Notes: generated by a model not told the origin, from the letters alone. A DNA stretch of 7,775 bases from an uncultured Saprospiraceae bacterium (GCA_938044055.1 CALIQO010000510.1:1-7775); one strand, 5' to 3'; counted from the stretch's first letter, positions 1 through 7,477 are shown. Numbers and translations: made by a program.

Positions 1-411
1 GTTATTGCTAAAGGGGATGAAACCATTGCAGATGTTGCCGCAACACTAGGACGAGATGTATCAGAACTACTAGAATACAATGAAGGAGTAACCTATTCTA
101 CCCAGTCACTTGATAAGCTGGATAAGGTTTTTATCAGTAAAAAGAAACGATCCTTCAAGGGGAAGACAATCTATCATAAAGTCCTGCCTGGAGAATCCAT
201 GTATGAGATATCACAGAGGTACGGAATAAAACTTGTCAATCTATATGCTAAAAATAAAATGCCAATGGGTTCAGAACCTCTCCCTGGTGAGATGATCTAC
301 CTTAAGAAAACAGTCTCCCGTAAGGATAGACCTACCTATGTGAAGATTGAAGACTTAACGAAAGACCCAGTGGAGGAATACCTATTCGTTGATGACCCTT
401 TCATTAAGTAG
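1..411 (+). CDS. LysM-repeat cell-wall protein, 3' end (probable C-terminus of a glucosaminidase)
   Basis: The 5' end lies outside the window; 136 residues and the stop remain, and the frame is open from base 1. Two LysM-type repeats are visible: a degenerate one at about residues 2-47 of the fragment (KGDETIADVAATLGRDVSEL, then a YN and a final VFISKKK strand) and a clearer one at about 57-103 (YHKVLPGESMYEISQRYGIK, then NLYAKNKM and GEMIYLKK). LysM domains bind N-acetylglucosamine chains of peptidoglycan. Tandem LysM repeats of this spacing, ending in a short polar tail, are typical of the C-terminus of Bacteroidota GH73-type glucosaminidases, which hydrolyse peptidoglycan in the cell envelope. 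The catalytic domain is not in the window, so the enzyme identity is inferred. The LysM assignment is firm for the second repeat and fair for the first. The next gene starts 67 bases downstream on the same strand. Confidence 0.8.
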   Translation, partial: VIAKGDETIADVAATLGRDVSELLEYNEGVTYSTQSLDKLDKVFISKKKRSFKGKTIYHKVLPGESMYEISQRYGIKLVNLYAKNKMPMGSEPLPGEMIYLKKTVSRKDRPTYVKIEDLTKDPVEEYLFVDDPFIK

Positions 412-415
412 AACT

Positions 416-447
416 TCAGATTGAATACAAAGTGAATTAAAATCTGA
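416..447 (+). repeat. Weak inverted repeat between the LysM gene and the OMP gene
   Basis: TCAGATT (416-422) and AATCTGA (441-447) form a perfect 7-bp inverted repeat with an 18-base A/T-rich spacer, starting five bases after the stop of the LysM gene. It could act as a weak terminator or simply be chance in A/T-rich DNA. There is no T-run after it. I found no full promoter for the next gene in this 67-base gap: TATCTTTC at 467-474 resembles the TAnnTTTG box but has no TTG at the right distance. Confidence 0.25.
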
Positions 448-478
448 TAAAGTAACGGTTCATTGTTATCTTTCCATT

Positions 479-1195
479 ATGAATGATCTGAAATATAAGA
501 AAGTATCCTTGATAGGTGTACTCATCCTCTTAATGAGTTCTGTATCCATTGTTTCTGCTCAGTCATTTTACTTCGGACCTAAGGGTGGCTTTGCTATCAA
601 TACGCAACAATGGAACAATTTCGATAGAGATCCATTGTTTTCGCTACATGGCGATGTTTTTATAGAATCATATGCGGAAAACGCGACCAGTTCATTGTTT
701 GCCCAGGTTGGATTTCATACAAGAGGTAGTTCCATCCGTGCATTCGGCATCAATACTGGTAACGCTTTTACCAATAGTTTTAAGTTTCGCAACTTGATGC
801 TTATGATGGGTGCGAAACAGATTCTCAATCGCGAAAAAAAGTTTAGGCCTTACTACCTATTTGGTTTGAGGGCAGAATATACAGTGAGTACGAATCTTAC
901 TGAATTCGAGCGATTCCAGAGTGCTTTTTATCCATTTGATTTTTATGTCAATAAGTTTCTTTATGGATTGACAATCGGAGGAGGATTCGAGTATGATATG
1001 GGAGAATTGTATGGAGGATTCATAGAGTTTAACATTCATCCTGATGTAGCATTGCAGTACGACCAACCAGCAATACCCAATGTTATAAATCCATTCGATG
1101 GACGCACGGTGACTCTAGGAGAACGAAGCATACGGAACCTCAGTTTAGAGGTAACTGTAGGAATACGATTCCTACGAAAGGTAGAGTACTACTAG
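479..1195 (+). CDS. Small outer-membrane beta-barrel protein (porin-family-like)
   Basis: This encodes 238 residues. Residues 1-27 form a Sec signal peptide: a charged start (NDLKYKK), a hydrophobic core (LIGVLILLMSS) and probable cleavage after VSA before Q28, leaving about 211 mature residues. The mature part alternates polar and hydrophobic residues in repeated beta-strands, many ending in aromatic or glycine residues, for example YYLFGLRAEY, FLYGLTIGGGFEYD, LYGGFIEFNIH and LSLEVTVGIRF near the C-terminus. This is the pattern of the small outer-membrane barrels (OMP_b-brl / PorT-like families) common in Bacteroidota; about eight strands fit the length. No substrate or specific role can be read from the sequence. 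The start follows an A/T-rich leader without a Shine-Dalgarno sequence, usual for this phylum. The protein ends in KVEYY, not a C-terminal Phe. The stop is separated by one base from the stop of the converging sdhB gene. Confidence 0.75.
   Translation: MNDLKYKKVSLIGVLILLMSSVSIVSAQSFYFGPKGGFAINTQQWNNFDRDPLFSLHGDVFIESYAENATSSLFAQVGFHTRGSSIRAFGINTGNAFTNSFKFRNLMLMMGAKQILNREKKFRPYYLFGLRAEYTVSTNLTEFERFQSAFYPFDFYVNKFLYGLTIGGGFEYDMGELYGGFIEFNIHPDVALQYDQPAIPNVINPFDGRTVTLGERSIRNLSLEVTVGIRFLRKVEYY
1157..1175. terminator. Perfect inverted repeat inside the 3' end of the OMP gene, possible terminator
   Basis: GTAGGAAT (1157-1164), loop ACG, ATTCCTAC (1168-1175) is a perfect 8-bp stem with a 3-base loop; a T/G wobble extends it by one. 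It lies within the last codons of the OMP gene (encoding VGIRFL), 17 bases before its stop codon. Since the OMP and sdhB genes converge with no intergenic space, a stop signal for either transcript would have to lie inside coding sequence, and this is the best candidate. No T-run follows on either strand, so it is not a canonical intrinsic terminator and may be chance. Confidence 0.3.
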
Positions 1196-1196
1196 A

Positions 1197-1943
1197 TTAT
1201 TCATCTGAACCGAAAACAGCAGCGACGTAAGACCGATTCATTCTCGCTATATTCTCGATAGAAATCTCCTTAGGACATTCTACTTCACATGCACCTACAT
1301 TGGAACAATTTCCGAAACCCTCTTTATCCATCTGGTCCACCATAGAACGGGTGCGCTTAGTATGTTCTACTTTTCCTTGGGGCAATAAACCTAGATGAGA
1401 AACCTTAGCTGCAGTAAAGAGCATCGCAGAACCGTTAGGACATGCGGCAACACAAGCTCCACATCCTATGCAAGTAGCAGCATCAAAGGCCTTAATGGCA
1501 AGGTCTTTTTCAACTGGAATGGCATTGCCATCCATAGCTTGTCCTGTATTGACAGAAATATACCCACCAGATTGGATGATCCTATCAAATGCTGAACGAT
1601 CCACAACAAGATCTTTTATAATCGGAAACGCTTCTGCCCTCCATGGTTCGATTACAATGGTGTCTCCATCCTTGAAAGATCGCATATGCAATTGACAAGT
1701 TGTTGTTCCTTGCATGGGGCCATGAGGTCGGCCGTCAATAACCAAGTTACAAGTACCACATATGCCTTCTCTACAATCATGCTCAAATGCGATAGGATCT
1801 TCTTTTTTAGAGATAAGCTCTTCATTGAGTACATCCAGCATTTCTAAGAATGACATGTGTTCCGAAGCGGTCACGCTATACGTCTGAAATTCACCATTGG
1901 TCTTGGCGTTTTTCTGTCTCCACACTTTTAATTTCAACTGCAT
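1197..1943 (-). CDS. sdhB: Succinate dehydrogenase / fumarate reductase iron-sulfur subunit
   Basis: This 248-residue subunit of complex II carries electrons from the flavoprotein to the quinone site through three Fe-S centres. All ligands are visible. The N-terminal ferredoxin domain has the [2Fe-2S] cysteines C57, C62 and C65 (CREGICGTC) and C83 (TTCQLHM). The C-terminal domain has C158, C161, C164 and C223 for the [4Fe-4S] cluster, and C168, C213 and C219 for the [3Fe-4S] cluster. The C65-C83 spacing is about six residues longer than in E. coli SdhB, as is usual in Bacteroidota-type proteins. After C168 the sequence is PNGSAM, without the tryptophans that help bind ubiquinone in E. coli, which fits a type-B, menaquinone-linked enzyme. 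It is the last gene of the operon, starting 35 bases after sdhA. Its TAA stop is one base from the OMP gene's stop on the other strand. Confidence 0.97.
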   Translation of the reverse strand: MQLKLKVWRQKNAKTNGEFQTYSVTASEHMSFLEMLDVLNEELISKKEDPIAFEHDCREGICGTCNLVIDGRPHGPMQGTTTCQLHMRSFKDGDTIVIEPWRAEAFPIIKDLVVDRSAFDRIIQSGGYISVNTGQAMDGNAIPVEKDLAIKAFDAATCIGCGACVAACPNGSAMLFTAAKVSHLGLLPQGKVEHTKRTRSMVDQMDKEGFGNCSNVGACEVECPKEISIENIARMNRSYVAAVFGSDE

Positions 1944-1978
1944 ATTATCTTAATTTTAATTGTGGTCTAAGGTTGTAA

Positions 1979-3979
1979 TTACTTGTAACTTCTAGTCTTT
2001 AATTCCACGTTTTCAAAGGTCAGATCTTCCTTGTGTAAAATAGGTTCTGTTTCGTCCCATTCCCAAGCGGCAACATAAGCATACTCTTCATCTCTTCTGA
2101 GGGCTTCTCCTTCAGCAGTGGCATACTCTTCACGGAAGTGGCCACCGCAGCTTTCATTTCTGTTCAGGGCATCAAGCATCATGACTTCTCCTAGTTCTAG
2201 AAAGTCAGCTACACGGATTGCTTTCTCAAGTTCAGGGTTAAACTCTTCCGCCGTTCCTGGCACGAATACATCCTTGTAGAATTCTTCTCTGAGTGCGCGT
2301 ATCATCGACCTTCCTTTCTTAAGGCCATCTGCATTTCTAGACATTCCGCAATATTCCCACATGATCTTTCCTAAACGGCGGTGGAAGCTTTCAACGGATT
2401 GATTGCCCTTAATGTCTATGAGTCTCTTTATTTTATCACGAGTGGAGGATTCCGCTTCTGCAAATGCTTCACTGTCAGTAGTAATACTGGGTGTTCTTAT
2501 TTCATTAGATAGAAACTGACCGATGGTATAAGGGATAACGAAGTATCCATCTGCTAACCCTTGCATCAAGGCAGATGCCCCCAGTCGATTAGCACCATGA
2601 TCTGAGAAATTAGCTTCTCCTAGTACGAATAATCCTGGAACATTGGTCTCTAGGTTATAATCAACCCATACGCCACCCATTGTATAATGAACTGCAGGGT
2701 ATATCTTCATAGGGAAGACATAAGGATCTTCTCCGGTAATCTTATCGTACATCTGGAATAAGTTGCCATACTTAGCTTCTACTACTTTCTTACCCAGTTC
2801 TGTAATCTTTGCTGCAGATATGCTATCGCTTATTCCCATAGAGTAAGCTTCAGCTTTTCCATATCTTTCAATTGCAGAAGAAAAATCTAAGAATACTGCT
2901 AAGCCTGTAGGAGAAACCCCATGACCTTTATCACATTCTACCTTAGCCGCTCGACTGGCTACATCTCTAGGAACCAGATTCCCGAATGCTGGATACCTTC
3001 TCTCTAGGTAGTAATCTCTGTCTTCTTCTTTTATATCGAGGGCCGTTTTCTTCCCTTCTCTGATCGCTATAGAATCTTCTTTTTTCTTAGGTACCCATAC
3101 CCGTCCATCATTTCTCAATGACTCTGACATTAAAGTCAGCTTACTCTGATAGTCTCCTGATACAGGAATACAAGTAGGGTGGATCTGAGTAAAGCAAGGG
3201 TTAGCCATAAGAGCACCTCTTTTTACAGATTTCCACGCAGCGGTAACATTAGAACCCATGGCATTGGTCGACAGGTAGAATACATTTCCGTACCCTCCGG
3301 TAGCAAGGACGACGCAGTGTGCTGCATGTCTTTCTAGTTCTCCAGTAAGTAGGTTACGGGCAATGATGCCTCTGGCTTTGCCATCGACTTTAACAAGATC
3401 TACCATTTCATGTCTGTTATACATGGTTACGGATCCTGTTGATATCTGTCTGGATAGCGATGAGTATGCACCGAGGAGTAATTGTTGTCCAGTCTGACCT
3501 CTTGCGTAGAATGTCCTGGAAACCTGTACTCCACCGAATGATCGGTTAGCAAGCAAGCCACCATATTCTCTAGCGAATGGTACACCCTGAGCAACAGCTT
3601 GATCTATGATACTTACACTAGCTTCTGCCAGTCTATGGACATTAGCTTCTCTAGATCTGTAATCTCCTCCTTTTATTGTGTCGTAGAATAACCTGTAGAT
3701 GGAGTCTCCATCATTCTGATAATTTTTAGCAGCATTGATGCCACCTTGAGCAGCTATGCTGTGTGCCCTTCTCGGACTATCGTGAAAGGTAAATGCTTTC
3801 ACCTTGTATCCCAGTTCTCCTAACGTTGCTGCAGCAGACGCTCCTGCTAGTCCTGTTCCGACAACGATAATTTCTATCCGTCTTTTGTTATTAGGCGCCA
3901 CGAGATTCATCTTGCTCCGGTAATTTACCCATTTATCTTCTAATGTTCCTTTCGGTATTTTAGCATCAAGTGTAGTCAT
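1979..3979 (-). CDS. sdhA: Succinate dehydrogenase / fumarate reductase flavoprotein subunit
   Basis: This 666-residue catalytic subunit oxidises succinate to fumarate (or the reverse) on the cytoplasmic face of the inner membrane. The FAD-binding Rossmann motif is at 38-50 ([13 protein letters not shown]), and H73 in [15 protein letters not shown] is the histidine that carries FAD covalently. Active-site residues align with known family members: H267 (QIHPT), E286 (MSESLRNDG), R338 in RDVASRA (the proton-shuttle arginine), H431 (HYTMGG) and R465 in [10 protein letters not shown]. The C-terminal part contains CGGHFREEY and ends with an AWEW-type segment common in Bacteroidota SdhA. Length and motif order are complete, with no sign of decay. 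The ATG is only three bases after the sdhC stop, so the two are likely translationally coupled. The sequence alone does not say whether the main direction is succinate oxidation or fumarate reduction. Confidence 0.98.
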   Translation of the reverse strand: MTTLDAKIPKGTLEDKWVNYRSKMNLVAPNNKRRIEIIVVGTGLAGASAAATLGELGYKVKAFTFHDSPRRAHSIAAQGGINAAKNYQNDGDSIYRLFYDTIKGGDYRSREANVHRLAEASVSIIDQAVAQGVPFAREYGGLLANRSFGGVQVSRTFYARGQTGQQLLLGAYSSLSRQISTGSVTMYNRHEMVDLVKVDGKARGIIARNLLTGELERHAAHCVVLATGGYGNVFYLSTNAMGSNVTAAWKSVKRGALMANPCFTQIHPTCIPVSGDYQSKLTLMSESLRNDGRVWVPKKKEDSIAIREGKKTALDIKEEDRDYYLERRYPAFGNLVPRDVASRAAKVECDKGHGVSPTGLAVFLDFSSAIERYGKAEAYSMGISDSISAAKITELGKKVVEAKYGNLFQMYDKITGEDPYVFPMKIYPAVHYTMGGVWVDYNLETNVPGLFVLGEANFSDHGANRLGASALMQGLADGYFVIPYTIGQFLSNEIRTPSITTDSEAFAEAESSTRDKIKRLIDIKGNQSVESFHRRLGKIMWEYCGMSRNADGLKKGRSMIRALREEFYKDVFVPGTAEEFNPELEKAIRVADFLELGEVMMLDALNRNESCGGHFREEYATAEGEALRRDEEYAYVAAWEWDETEPILHKEDLTFENVELKTRSYK

Positions 3980-3982
3980 GGC

Positions 3983-4663
3983 TTATCGATTTAAGTACAT
4001 TAAAATAGGGATCAACGCGAATGCTGCTGGCACCAGGATAGAGAATATCTTTCCTAGGCCTTGTATGATCGGTGTATATTTTTTATGGTTTAGTCCGAGG
4101 GTCTGAAATGCACTCTGGAAACCATGCCATAAGTGGAAGGCCAGTGCGATCATACCCAGAATATATATGCCTACGAAAAAGGGCTTACTGAAGGTTGTAG
4201 ATACTTGAGCGTATAAATCCTTAACTTGCATGCCATCGTAATCAACCGGTATAATCTGATCGGTAAATTTCATCTTAAACCAGAAATCACCCATATGGAT
4301 TAAAATAAATGCCAGAATCAATGTGCCTAGTAAGGCCATTTGCTTGGCAGCGAACGATGCATTAGCCGATGTAGATACAGCATACTTCTTACCTTTAGAT
4401 TTCTTATTCTTAAAGTATATGGCAAGTCCTAGGAATGCATGTAACAAGATCCCTGTATACAGCCCTATTGAAACTGTTTTAATCAAGGGGTTACTAGTCA
4501 TAAAGTACGCATACTTATTAAAAGCTTCCCCACCATCACTGTACAACAATTGAAGGTTGCCGATAAGGTGGATGATTAAGAATGAAATCAAGAATAAACC
4601 GGTAAAACTCATTACGAATTTTTTCCCGATGCTCGAAGTGAGAAAATTAAGGATCCATTGCAT
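3983..4663 (-). CDS. sdhC: Succinate dehydrogenase cytochrome b subunit (type B, b558 family)
   Basis: This 226-residue integral membrane protein anchors SdhA and SdhB and passes electrons to quinone, most likely menaquinone. Five hydrophobic helices are visible at about 15-38, 60-84, 108-126, 160-182 and 203-223. Histidines placed within four helices (H32, H75, H123, and H177 or H180) match the pattern of the four axial ligands for two b-type haems in the B. subtilis / Wolinella family. Helix 4 carries the characteristic FHLWHGFQSAFQTLG. There is no sdhD, as expected for the one-subunit, five-helix type-B anchor. It is the first gene of the operon. A good promoter lies 26-55 bases upstream, and the leader has no Shine-Dalgarno sequence. 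The family call is secure; the quinone type is inferred. Confidence 0.95.
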   Translation of the reverse strand: MQWILNFLTSSIGKKFVMSFTGLFLISFLIIHLIGNLQLLYSDGGEAFNKYAYFMTSNPLIKTVSIGLYTGILLHAFLGLAIYFKNKKSKGKKYAVSTSANASFAAKQMALLGTLILAFILIHMGDFWFKMKFTDQIIPVDYDGMQVKDLYAQVSTTFSKPFFVGIYILGMIALAFHLWHGFQSAFQTLGLNHKKYTPIIQGLGKIFSILVPAAFALIPILMYLNR

Positions 4664-4688
4664 AAGATGGCCGTTTTTATTTGATCAA

Positions 4689-4718
4689 CAAAGTTAAGAT
4701 TTGGAGTTCTTAATCCAA
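4689..4718 (-). promoter_or_regulatory. Bacteroidota-type promoter of sdhCAB
   Basis: Read on the minus strand there is a TTG (4718-4716), a 19-base spacer, and TAACTTTG (4696-4689), an exact match to the Bacteroidota consensus TTG-N19-TAnnTTTG recognised by the primary sigma factor of this phylum. Transcription would begin at about 4680-4685, giving a leader of roughly 20 bases before the sdhC ATG. No terminator-like hairpin is seen between sdhC, sdhA and sdhB, so this promoter probably drives all three. Confidence 0.7.
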
Positions 4719-4806
4719 GGCAAGAATTCTCCTTGAGATTATTTAGAATCAGTCTAATCAATAGATGTTGTGGAAAAAGGATGGTTTAGCGGTAGGAAAT
4801 AATCTC

Positions 4807-4828
4807 TCTGAATGATATTTCAGAATAT
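4807..4828. repeat. Overlapping inverted repeats in the divergent promoter region
   Basis: TCTGAA (4807-4812) and TTCAGA (4819-4824) form a perfect 6-bp inverted repeat with a 6-base spacer. Overlapping it, ATATT (4815-4819) and AATAT (4824-4828) form a 5-bp inverted repeat around TCAG. Such a dyad between divergent promoters could bind a dimeric regulator, but it is short, A/T-rich and about 90 bases from either predicted promoter, so this is only a possibility. Confidence 0.25.
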
Positions 4829-4907
4829 TATCGCAGTTGTAATACGGTTCTTTTTATAGGTTCATGTTGAATCTGCATATAAGATAAGGTTGTGTTATAG
4901 GAATCAC

Positions 4908-4915
4908 TACATTTG
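4908..4915 (+). promoter_or_regulatory. Promoter -7 box candidate for the 161-residue protein gene
   Basis: TACATTTG exactly matches the Bacteroidota -7 consensus TAnnTTTG and lies 22 bases before the ATG at 4938. The upstream element is poor: the nearest TTG (4890-4892) leaves a spacer of only 15 bases instead of about 19. A purine-rich stretch (AAAAAAGAG, 4924-4932) precedes the start codon. Confidence 0.45.
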
Positions 4916-4937
4916 CGGAAGCTAAAAAAGAGCAGAC

Positions 4938-5423
4938 ATGAACATTGAGACCCTTCTGGAATTTTTCCCACAAGTAGAGCCACCAGTTACACTTAACGAG
5001 GAAAATGCAGAGATTTTCAGAGCAGAAAATAAGCCAATTGCCTTATCGGTGATTGATGGTATTATAAGTAACTGGGAACCTGGAGAAGACGAGTACACAG
5101 AATATATACCCTGTTTCAGGCTTCCTAAGACAGATGATTATTATGGGATTGTGTACTGGAAAATAGGATTGCTTAAGTATGAGTATATTCTTGTAACATT
5201 TGACAAGGATGGGTCACTTATATCTCGAAAATCAATTTCTTCTGTCATTACAGAAGGTCAGATTATAAAAAAGTCTATAGCTAGGATTGATGAGGATTTC
5301 ATTATTCATATTGCAGCAGGAGCCCATGTGGATGGAGAAGAATATGATCCATCGGTTACCCAGTCTTATAGTATGGAGATATTGTCTTCTGGAGATATCT
5401 TATTCTACGATGACGGAGCGTAG
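4938..5423 (+). CDS. Hypothetical acidic protein of 161 residues
   Basis: I do not recognise this protein. It is soluble-looking, with no signal peptide or membrane helix, and rich in Asp and Glu. It begins NIETLLEFFPQVEPPVTLNE, a helix followed by a proline-containing turn. The middle and end read as beta-strands separated by acidic turns, for example YYGIVYWKIGLL, YEYILVTFDKDGSLIS, SIARIDEDFIIHIAAGAH and YSMEILSSGDILFYD. The FDKDGSLISRKSI and LSSGDILFYDDG segments look like beta-hairpin turns, not a catalytic motif, and no cysteine cluster or nucleotide-binding loop is present (one Cys, in IPCFRL). It has its own promoter candidate, faces away from sdhCAB and ends before a strong hairpin, so it appears to be a single-gene transcript. 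Codon use resembles its neighbours, which supports a real gene. The length and frame are well supported; the function is unknown. Confidence 0.75.
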   Translation: MNIETLLEFFPQVEPPVTLNEENAEIFRAENKPIALSVIDGIISNWEPGEDEYTEYIPCFRLPKTDDYYGIVYWKIGLLKYEYILVTFDKDGSLISRKSISSVITEGQIIKKSIARIDEDFIIHIAAGAHVDGEEYDPSVTQSYSMEILSSGDILFYDDGA

Positions 5424-5429
5424 AGATTA

Positions 5430-5468
5430 AAGAGGTCTAGCTAGGTGGTAATCCGCTAGACCCCTCTT
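5430..5468. terminator. Hairpin between convergent genes, likely bidirectional terminator
   Basis: AAGAGG-TCTAGC (5430-5441) pairs with GCTAGA-CC-CCTCTT (5455-5468), a 12-bp stem with a two-base CC bulge and a 13-base loop. It sits in the 51-base gap between the stop codons of the convergent 161-residue protein gene and the M56 peptidase gene. There is only a short T-run (CTTTAAT) after the stem on the minus strand and none on the plus strand, so termination may be stronger for the minus-strand transcript. Confidence 0.65.
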
Positions 5469-5474
5469 CCAGTA

Positions 5475-7430
5475 TTATAATGAATATGGAAAGCTGCTTT
5501 TAGAGATGACTCCATCCTGGATTGCTTCGAGTGTGTAAGTCCCTTTTTTCTTGTTTTCAAGCAAGATTTCGTCTCGAATCGAAGTATACATGAAATCGTA
5601 AGACTTATTGAAAATCTCTTCACCATCTGGAGAATAGATCTTAATGGACGTAGGGACATTCATGTGAGATCTATAAGTAAAGTATAATTCGCCTTTCTGA
5701 GTAGCATGGGTGACGGTAATAGAAGTTACTCCAGTCGAATTATTAGAATCCCTTTTTATGGCTCTTTTCTTCTGGGCTTCATCCAGTTTTACCTTTATGC
5801 TGAAGAATGTAGATGACATTACTTTTTTTCCATCACATTCTGCTGCCTCTATTTCTAGTTCAGAATTCATAAGGTCGATGATTCTATCTATTTCGGATTG
5901 TAGACCAGGCACATCCTTAGTAGCTATTTCGGAATCTGTAATTGTTCCCTCCACATTGATGAAAACCTTAACTACAACATTCCACTGGAACCCCATGGCT
6001 ACAACCTCTTCTGGAATAACGAATCGCTCCTTGGCAAATGTGGAAAGTGAGCGATATAAATCATCTACTTCAGATGAAGAGCTGCTAGATAATCTGGCAT
6101 ATTTATCGGCTCTATAGTATATGCCTTGATCATCTTGCTCACAAGAACCTCCGGATAATGAGATAGGATTATTATCTTTTCCATTATTCGTAGAAGGTAT
6201 CATTATTATTTTACTGTCCACTTCAAGTTTTGTAGTCGCTGCTGAATAAGTGTCATACCCTACATAAGAGAAAACTACTTTACTATCATCTGGTACACTT
6301 ATAGAATATTTACCCTTTAAGTCCGTAATGACACCATACTTGGTGCCGGCGACAACAACATTGACACCGATCAATGGCTTTCCGCCTGAGGCGGTAACAG
6401 TACCGTTAATCAGGTTAGATGAAATGGTTTTGTTTATTTTTTCTGTGACTTCATTGTTCACAGGGTCTTCTTGCAGTTTTTCTTGGTTAATTATATCTGC
6501 TGACTGTCCATCCTGGTTGTACGCATATATTGAATCTGTAAAGAGAACAGATAAGAATCCGATGGCCATAATTCCGAGGCCATATTTTAGCATTTTCATT
6601 TTTTTAGAAGGTGGTTGATACATCATTGTAATGCGTTTTTTAATGAATGAATTAAATATAGGTTGAGTGAGCGCTAGGTTGACACTCGGGAAGGCAGCCT
6701 GCATGAGTTGGCTGCTGTACTTTTTTCTTGAGGAACGCAATAGGACGTGGGCATCAGCAGAATATTCGTGATTTAACTTAAGAGCTGCTGCGAAAAAATA
6801 AGGTAGCGGATTCCACCAGAAAAGGATCTTGAATAAAAGGGTGATAAGAATATCTATAGTATGTAGTTTTTCTATATGATAGACCTCATGGTCGATGATA
6901 TTCTGAATTTCCGCTTCTGAATGGTTGTTGCGATTTATCACCATAAAGTTAAAGAATGAAAAGGGAGATATATTTTCATGAACGGTGCAGAGGGTACACT
7001 CAGATGTCTTCTGGGAATCAGCGCTTCTAATTAATTTTGTAATAACTGCAAAAGATCTTAGTGTCTTTAATCCCGTCACAAGTAAACCGAGTATGTAAAC
7101 CATTAAGATAATAGTGACCCAGTTTATGTTTCTTTCAGGAGTAAGTGCAGAAGGGGAGGCCTCATCGATATTAACTAAGGAAGCGGTCCAGTTTTCGATG
7201 GTGCTTAAATTATTGTGATATACCTGCTGGATGGGAGGTGCCATTTCCTGAAGCTGCTGGGTGATCGGCCATTCTACGACAGATATTAACGGCAACAGGC
7301 CACCGAGAATCAATGAAGCCAATAGATAGAACCTATTCAATTGAAAGAACTTTTCTTTCTCAAGAAATAGCTTGTATATGCAGAAGAGCAATGCCCAGGC
7401 TATTGTGGTATTTATTAGATATGCGACCAT
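5475..7430 (-). CDS. M56-family (BlaR1-like) membrane metallopeptidase with CarboxypepD_reg-like and TonB_C-like domains
   Basis: This 651-residue protein is a predicted membrane-bound zinc peptidase and signal receptor. Membrane helices are at about 4-23, 34-52, 103-122 and 282-303, with a hydrophobic M56 segment (LFWWNPLPYFFAA) at about 203-215. The cytoplasmic peptidase loop holds the zinc motif HEVYH (181-185) and a downstream glutamate in NHEYSAD (E222), as in BlaR1/MecR1. After helix 4 the predicted periplasmic part has a CarboxypepD_reg-like beta domain (about 341-412, INGTVTASGGKPLIGVNVVV then GVITDLKGKYSI), a serine run (448-453), a TonB C-terminal-like domain (about 468-549, with VVVKVFINVEGTITD and a DGKKV turn) and a final beta domain (about 570-651). 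The penicillin-sensor domain of classical BlaR1 is absent. The gene follows a blaI-like gene by 47 bases, so the peptidase probably inactivates that repressor. Peptidase family is secure; inducer and target genes are unknown. Confidence 0.88.
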   Translation of the reverse strand: MVAYLINTTIAWALLFCIYKLFLEKEKFFQLNRFYLLASLILGGLLPLISVVEWPITQQLQEMAPPIQQVYHNNLSTIENWTASLVNIDEASPSALTPERNINWVTIILMVYILGLLVTGLKTLRSFAVITKLIRSADSQKTSECTLCTVHENISPFSFFNFMVINRNNHSEAEIQNIIDHEVYHIEKLHTIDILITLLFKILFWWNPLPYFFAAALKLNHEYSADAHVLLRSSRKKYSSQLMQAAFPSVNLALTQPIFNSFIKKRITMMYQPPSKKMKMLKYGLGIMAIGFLSVLFTDSIYAYNQDGQSADIINQEKLQEDPVNNEVTEKINKTISSNLINGTVTASGGKPLIGVNVVVAGTKYGVITDLKGKYSISVPDDSKVVFSYVGYDTYSAATTKLEVDSKIIMIPSTNNGKDNNPISLSGGSCEQDDQGIYYRADKYARLSSSSSSEVDDLYRSLSTFAKERFVIPEEVVAMGFQWNVVVKVFINVEGTITDSEIATKDVPGLQSEIDRIIDLMNSELEIEAAECDGKKVMSSTFFSIKVKLDEAQKKRAIKRDSNNSTGVTSITVTHATQKGELYFTYRSHMNVPTSIKIYSPDGEEIFNKSYDFMYTSIRDEILLENKKKGTYTLEAIQDGVISKSSFPYSL

Positions 7431-7477
7431 AAGACAAGGTTATAGTTGGAGATTATAGTGATTGAAGGTGCATGCAA

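Larger units (their letters stand above)
4664..4937. other. Divergent intergenic region between sdhC and the 161-residue protein gene
   Basis: This A/T-rich region of 274 bases has no credible gene. It holds the sdhC promoter near its left end, a promoter candidate for the rightward gene near its right end, and small inverted repeats: TTAGA/TCTAA (4743-4747 and 4753-4757) and a nested pair around 4807-4828. I see no riboswitch or known operator. Confidence 0.6.

Noticed and set aside
199..411. Separate 70-residue gene starting at the internal ATG at 199
   Set aside because: The same frame is open back to base 1 and the ATG falls in the middle of a LysM repeat, so this is the tail of a longer gene.
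467..474. TATCTTTC as the -7 promoter box of the OMP gene
   Set aside because: It misses the final G of TAnnTTTG, has no TTG about 19 bases upstream, and lies only four bases before the start codon.
857..1066. Minus-strand open frame of 69 codons opposite the OMP gene
   Set aside because: It lies wholly inside a well-supported barrel gene and has no recognisable domain or leader; it is a shadow.
1395..1834. Open frames overlapping sdhB on both strands
   Set aside because: sdhB is unambiguous by its eleven cluster cysteines; these frames are compositional by-products.
5710..6618. Plus-strand open frames of 135 and 96 codons opposite the M56 gene
   Set aside because: Both are antisense to clearly conserved domain sequence and contain low-complexity Ser/Thr translations without any motif.
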